DNA from: Streptomyces sp. DSM 15324
GTDB taxonomy: Bacteria; Actinomycetota; Actinomycetes; Streptomycetales; Streptomycetaceae
Direction of reading: 5' to 3'
Assembly: GCF_001514285.1 (NCBI RefSeq)
Contig: NZ_KQ949036.1
Span: 124,001 to 188,000 of the forward strand
DNA length: 64,000 nt
The notes under the pieces are model-generated. The model was not told where the DNA came from, did no database searches, and worked only from the letters and a program-made list of their open reading frames with translations. The position numbers and the translations under genes were made by a program. Positions within the stretch are counted from its first letter, which is position 1; each line of letters begins with the position of its first letter. Below, in pieces: positions 60,814-64,000 of this stretch.

Positions 60814-61299
60814 ATGGCTACGACGACGATCACGCCGGAAGCCGCCGGACCGGACCGGGGCTCCGCCGGGGGCGGGACCCGTGAGGGCGTCCGGCGCCGG
60901 ACGGTCCGGACGGTCAAGGTCTACTGGCCGGTCGCGGCGGTGACGCTGGCCGCGTGCGGGCGGGGCGACCTCGACGTCCTGCGCGCGGACGAGTCCTTCG
61001 CCTCGCTGCTGCGGGTCCTGGAGACCACGCCCGAGCTGGGGGACTTCGGGGTCTACGGCGATGTCTTCGAGGTGGCCCTCGGCGCGGAGGGCTTCACCGT
61101 CCGGCCCGGCGCCCGGCCCGCCCTCGGCTCGGTCGGCGGACGCTTCCTCTCCTCGACCCTCGCCGTGACGACGCACGTCGACGCCGCGACGGACGACGAC
61201 GCGCTGTCCCGGATCCTCGCCCGCCTCATCGACGCCCACCCCTGGGAGATCCCGGTCGTCGAACTGTCCGCCCCCCTGGACCTGGTCACCCCCGCCTGA
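60814..61299 (+). CDS. Small protein with CutA/NIF3-like C-terminus, function unknown
   Basis: This 161-aa protein has no full family match that I can give. The N-terminal 40 residues are Thr/Gly/Arg-rich, followed by VKVYWPVAAVTLAACGRGDLDVL. The C-terminal ALSRILARLIDAHPWEIPVVELSAPLDLV recalls the CutA/NIF3-like domain, where HPYEVPxI is conserved. The start is the ATG at 60814, with GAGGGA (60799-60804) 9 nt upstream; ATG 60808 is also open. It is the first gene behind the palindrome and the likely first gene of the IclR-regulated group. Confidence 0.7.
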   Translation: MATTTITPEAAGPDRGSAGGGTREGVRRRTVRTVKVYWPVAAVTLAACGRGDLDVLRADESFASLLRVLETTPELGDFGVYGDVFEVALGAEGFTVRPGARPALGSVGGRFLSSTLAVTTHVDAATDDDALSRILARLIDAHPWEIPVVELSAPLDLVTPA

Positions 61300-61560
61300 C
61301 CGACCCGGCACACCCCTGCGGCACACCCCGCCGACGCGCCCGCCCCCGCGCCCGCCCCCGCTCCCACCCCCTCCCTGGCCACGGCCACAGCCCCCGCGCG
61401 CCCACCCATCACGTGCCCCCGCGCCCGCACACCGTGACCCCATGCCGCCGACCGCGGCTCCGACCCCCCTCGAAAGTGGCCCCACCCCCCAGCCATGACC
61501 TCCCGATCACCCCCCACACCCCACTCGCACCCCCGTCCCCGCTCCGCAGAGGAGACCGCC

Positions 61561-63006
61561 ATGTCCGTCTCAGCCGTACCGGAGAATCCACCGGCCGCCG
61601 CCGACTCCGCTTCCCGGCCGCCCGACGAGGGGCTGCGCCGTACGATGCGCTCGCGGCACCTCGTGATGATCGCGATGGGCGGCGTCATCGGCTCCGGACT
61701 CTTCCTCAGCTCCGGGTTCACCGTCTCCCAGGCCGGCCCCCTCGGCGCCGTCCTCGCCTATCTGGTGGGTGCCTTCGTCGTCTGGCTGGTGATGGCCTGC
61801 CTCGGCGAACTCGCCGTCGCCTACCCCGTCTCGGGCGCCTTCCACATCTACGCCTCCCGCTCGATCGGCCCCGCCACCGGCTTCACCACCGCCTGGCTGT
61901 ACTGGCTGACCTGGGCCGTCGCCCTCGGCTCCGAGTTCACCGCGTGCGGGCTGCTCATGCAGCGCTGGTTCCCCACCGTCGGCGTCTGGGTGTGGTGCGT
62001 GGTCCTCGCCGCCGTCGTCTTCGCCGTGAACGCCGTCTCGGCCCGCGTCTTCGGCGAGACCGAGTACTGGTTCTCCCTGGTGAAGGTGGTCGCCGTGGTC
62101 GCCCTCATCGTGCTCGGCGGCGCGGCCCTGTTCGGCTTCCACCCCATGGCCCCGGACGGCTCGCACCCCTTCCTGCTGGAGAACTTCCGGACCCCGGACG
62201 GCCTCTTCCCCAACGGCTTCTCCGGCGTCCTCGTCACCGTGCTGGCCGCGTTCTACGCCTTCTCCGGCTCGGAACTGATCGGTGTCGCCGCCGGTGAGAC
62301 CGAGGACCCGGCCACCGCCGTCCCCAAGGCGCTGCGGGTCACCGTCGTCCGGCTGCTCGTCTTCTTCGTCGGCGCGATCGCGGTGATCGCCGCCACCATC
62401 CCGTACGACAGGGTCGGACTGGACGAGAGCCCCTTCGTCACCGTCTTCTCCTCCGTCGGCATCCCCTACGCCGCCGACGTCATGAACTTCGTGATCATCA
62501 CGGCGCTCCTCTCGGCCGGCAACAGCGGCCTGTACTCCTGCGCCCGCATGCTGTTCTCCCTCGCGGAGGAGAAGCAGGCCCCGCAGGCGCTGCGCAGGCT
62601 CAGCCGCCGCGGCATCCCGCTGACCGCGCTCTCGCTCAGCATGCTCGGCGGCCTGGCCTCCCTGGTGAGCAGCGTGACCGCGCCCGAGACGGTCTACCTC
62701 GTCCTCGTGTCGATCGCCGGGTTCGCCGCGGTCGGCGTGTGGATGTCCATCGCCGCCTCCCAGCTCATGCACCGCCGGGCCTTCCTGCGCAAGGGCGGTG
62801 ATCCGCGGACCCTCGCCTACCGCACCCCGTTCCACCCGGTCGTCCCGCTCCTCGCCCTCACCCTGTGCCTGGCCTCGCTCATCGGCATCGCGCTGGACCC
62901 GGCCCAGGCCACGGCCCTGTACTTCGGCGTCCCGTTCGTGGCGGGCTGCTACCTGTACCACTGGCTGCGGTTCGGCCGGCACCGTACCCCGGGGGCCACC
63001 GCGTGA
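61561..63006 (+). CDS. APC-superfamily amino acid permease (AAT type)
   Basis: This 481-aa amino acid/proton symporter has 12 predicted helices. The N-terminal signature RSRHLVMIAMGGVIGSGLFLSSGF is the unwound helix-1 binding region of the AAT family. GELAVAYPVSGAFHIYASRSIGPATGFTTAWLYWLTW and YAFSGSELIGVAAGETEDPATAVPKALR follow in family order. The GAGGAG at 61549-61554 sets the ATG at 61561. The 261-bp gap before it is C-rich and holds no gene. It overlaps the HAD gene by 4 bp (GTGA). Substrate amino acid is unknown. Confidence 0.9.
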   Translation: MSVSAVPENPPAAADSASRPPDEGLRRTMRSRHLVMIAMGGVIGSGLFLSSGFTVSQAGPLGAVLAYLVGAFVVWLVMACLGELAVAYPVSGAFHIYASRSIGPATGFTTAWLYWLTWAVALGSEFTACGLLMQRWFPTVGVWVWCVVLAAVVFAVNAVSARVFGETEYWFSLVKVVAVVALIVLGGAALFGFHPMAPDGSHPFLLENFRTPDGLFPNGFSGVLVTVLAAFYAFSGSELIGVAAGETEDPATAVPKALRVTVVRLLVFFVGAIAVIAATIPYDRVGLDESPFVTVFSSVGIPYAADVMNFVIITALLSAGNSGLYSCARMLFSLAEEKQAPQALRRLSRRGIPLTALSLSMLGGLASLVSSVTAPETVYLVLVSIAGFAAVGVWMSIAASQLMHRRAFLRKGGDPRTLAYRTPFHPVVPLLALTLCLASLIGIALDPAQATALYFGVPFVAGCYLYHWLRFGRHRTPGATA

Positions 63007-63677
63007 AGCCGCCCACCTGCGTGCTCCTCGACCTCGACGGCACCCTGCTCGACTCGGCCCCCGGCGTGATCGCGAGCGCGGCCCACGCGCTGCGGTCCGT
63101 GGGGGCCCCGGTCCCCGACGCGAGCGCCCTGCGCTCACTCGTCGGCCCGCCGATGTACGACAGCTTCCGTGACGTGGTCGGCCTGGACGAGCCCACGGCG
63201 CGCGCGGCCCTCACGGCCTACCGCGCCGAGTACGCCCGCAGCGGGGCGTCGGCCGCCACGCCGTACGCCGGGATCCCCGACCTGCTCGACGCCCTGGCCC
63301 GGCGCGGGCTCCCGATGGGTGTCGCGACCTCCAAGGTGGAGGACCAGGCCGAGCTGATGACCCGCCGGTTCGGCCTCGCGCCCCGGCTCCAGGCCGTCTG
63401 CGGGGTCTGCGACGCGGCCGGCCGGACGACGAAGCGGCGGGTCATCCGCGAGTGCGTGGCCCGGCTGCGGGCGCGCGGCGCGGACGTGCGTCGGCCGCTC
63501 ATGGTCGGCGACCGCGCCTACGACATCGAGAGCGCCGCCGCCGAGGGGATCCCCGCCGTGCATGTGCGGTGGGGATACGGCGGCCCGGCGGAGTCGGCCG
63601 GCGCGGTCGCCTCCGTCACCGCACCCGCCCACCTGATCGACCTGCTGGACAGCGTCGCGCACGACCGAGCCGAGTAG
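63003..63677 (+). CDS. HAD-superfamily phosphatase (phosphoglycolate phosphatase-like)
   Basis: This 224-aa HAD hydrolase is of Gph type. Motif I CVLLDLDGTLLDSAPG carries the nucleophile Asp. ATSKVEDQAELM and the later GDRAYDIESAAAEG give motifs II and III/IV. The cap lies between motifs I and II. The GTG start at 63003 overlaps the permease stop (GTGA), so it is co-transcribed. Substrate is unknown. Confidence 0.9.
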   Translation: MKPPTCVLLDLDGTLLDSAPGVIASAAHALRSVGAPVPDASALRSLVGPPMYDSFRDVVGLDEPTARAALTAYRAEYARSGASAATPYAGIPDLLDALARRGLPMGVATSKVEDQAELMTRRFGLAPRLQAVCGVCDAAGRTTKRRVIRECVARLRARGADVRRPLMVGDRAYDIESAAAEGIPAVHVRWGYGGPAESAGAVASVTAPAHLIDLLDSVAHDRAE

Positions 63678-63698
63678 ACACGAAGAGGACGGACAGCC

Positions 63699-64000
63699 AT
63701 GACCTTCACCACCACCGAGCCCCCGCTGTGGGCCCTGCACCGGGACCTGATCGCGAAGACGGTCCGGACGGACCTCACCCACGCCTTCCACCCGGGCCAG
63801 CCGCACTTCCCCGCCTTCCCGGACGAGAAGCGGGAGATGCCCTTCGACATGTCCCGCGGTGACGGCTTCAACGTGCACCTGTACACGATCGTCGGCCAGT
63901 GGGGCACCCACGTCGACCCGCCCGTGCACTTCGTGGCCGGGGCCCGCCCGCTCGACGAGATCCCCGTGGACGAGATGATCCTGCCCCTGGTCGTCCTCGA
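63699..64000 (+). CDS. Cyclase-family metal-dependent hydrolase (kynurenine formamidase-like), 5' part
   Basis: The first 100 residues of a protein in the putative-cyclase/kynurenine formamidase family. DLTHAFHPGQPHFPAFPDE is the N-terminal strand, and GQWGTHVDPPVHFVAGARPLDEIPVDE carries the HxGTHxDxPxH-type metal motif, with Gln-Trp in place of the first His. The ATG at 63699 has GAGGA 10-14 nt upstream and follows the HAD gene by 21 bp. The remainder lies outside the window. Such enzymes hydrolyse formamides, isatins or cyclic imides; the substrate cannot be decided. Confidence 0.82.
   Translation, partial: MTFTTTEPPLWALHRDLIAKTVRTDLTHAFHPGQPHFPAFPDEKREMPFDMSRGDGFNVHLYTIVGQWGTHVDPPVHFVAGARPLDEIPVDEMILPLVVL

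Overview
The window is chromosomal DNA from a Streptomyces-type actinomycete. The evidence is its very high G+C content, frequent GTG starts, the developmental genes nsdA and whiG, the four-gene signal peptidase cluster sipWXYZ, and a gene order that matches, from memory, the S. coelicolor core region running from mutM through smc, ftsY, nsdA, amtB-glnK-glnD, ffh, rpsP-trmD-rplS, sipWXYZ, whiG and rpsB-tsf-pyrH-frr-cdsA to rlmN. I see no insertion sequence, phage, CRISPR array, rRNA or tRNA.

Layout. 0-7.5 kb: the 3' end of mutM, a divergent HxlR regulator/flavodoxin pair with a perfect palindromic operator, a secreted CAP-domain protein, acylphosphatase, a 67-aa coiled-coil protein, and the chromosome-condensation ATPase smc. 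7.6-12 kb: a glucose-permease-like MFS transporter, a luciferase-like oxidoreductase, and the SRP receptor ftsY. 12-21 kb: a small primase-polymerase-like protein, nsdA, the GlnR-box-controlled amtB-glnK-glnD nitrogen operon, and the SRP GTPase ffh. 21-26.5 kb: an FtsH-type membrane protease, a methyltransferase, an archaeal/eukaryotic-type prolyl-tRNA synthetase, and a SprT-like protein. 26.6-34.4 kb: rpsP-khpA-rimM-trmD-rplS, four type I signal peptidases, a Nudix hydrolase, a DUF2469 protein and yraN. 34.3-39.5 kb: a ComM-like ATPase, dprA, the sporulation sigma factor whiG, a TetR regulator, and an M23 peptidase that overlaps it tail to tail. 39.7-44.6 kb: rpsB-tsf-pyrH-frr-cdsA. 44.7-50.3 kb: an SRPBCC protein, rlmN, then a TPP riboswitch leading a thiamine ABC importer (thiB-thiP-thiQ). 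50.4-55.3 kb (minus strand): an LPXTG-type surface protein, a LOG-family protein, a VOC protein, and a two-gene ABC system. 55.5-59.9 kb: an apparent polyamine/GABA catabolic locus (class III aminotransferase, Lrp regulator, divergent aldehyde dehydrogenase) followed by a decayed polyamine-binding protein gene. 59.9-64 kb: an IclR regulator divergent from a CutA-like protein, an APC permease, a HAD phosphatase and a truncated cyclase-family hydrolase.

How the genes work together. Much of the window is housekeeping: co-translational export (ftsY, ffh, signal peptidases), translation, chromosome maintenance, nitrogen sensing (AmtB-GlnK-GlnD) and development. The accessory logic is at the ends. 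The redox-type HxlR/flavodoxin pair is at the left, and two small catabolic loci with palindromic operators are at the right. The transporter component of the polyamine locus is broken.

Limits: all family calls are from reading sequence and recalled family knowledge. No search was run. Promoter, operator and terminator calls are by eye.
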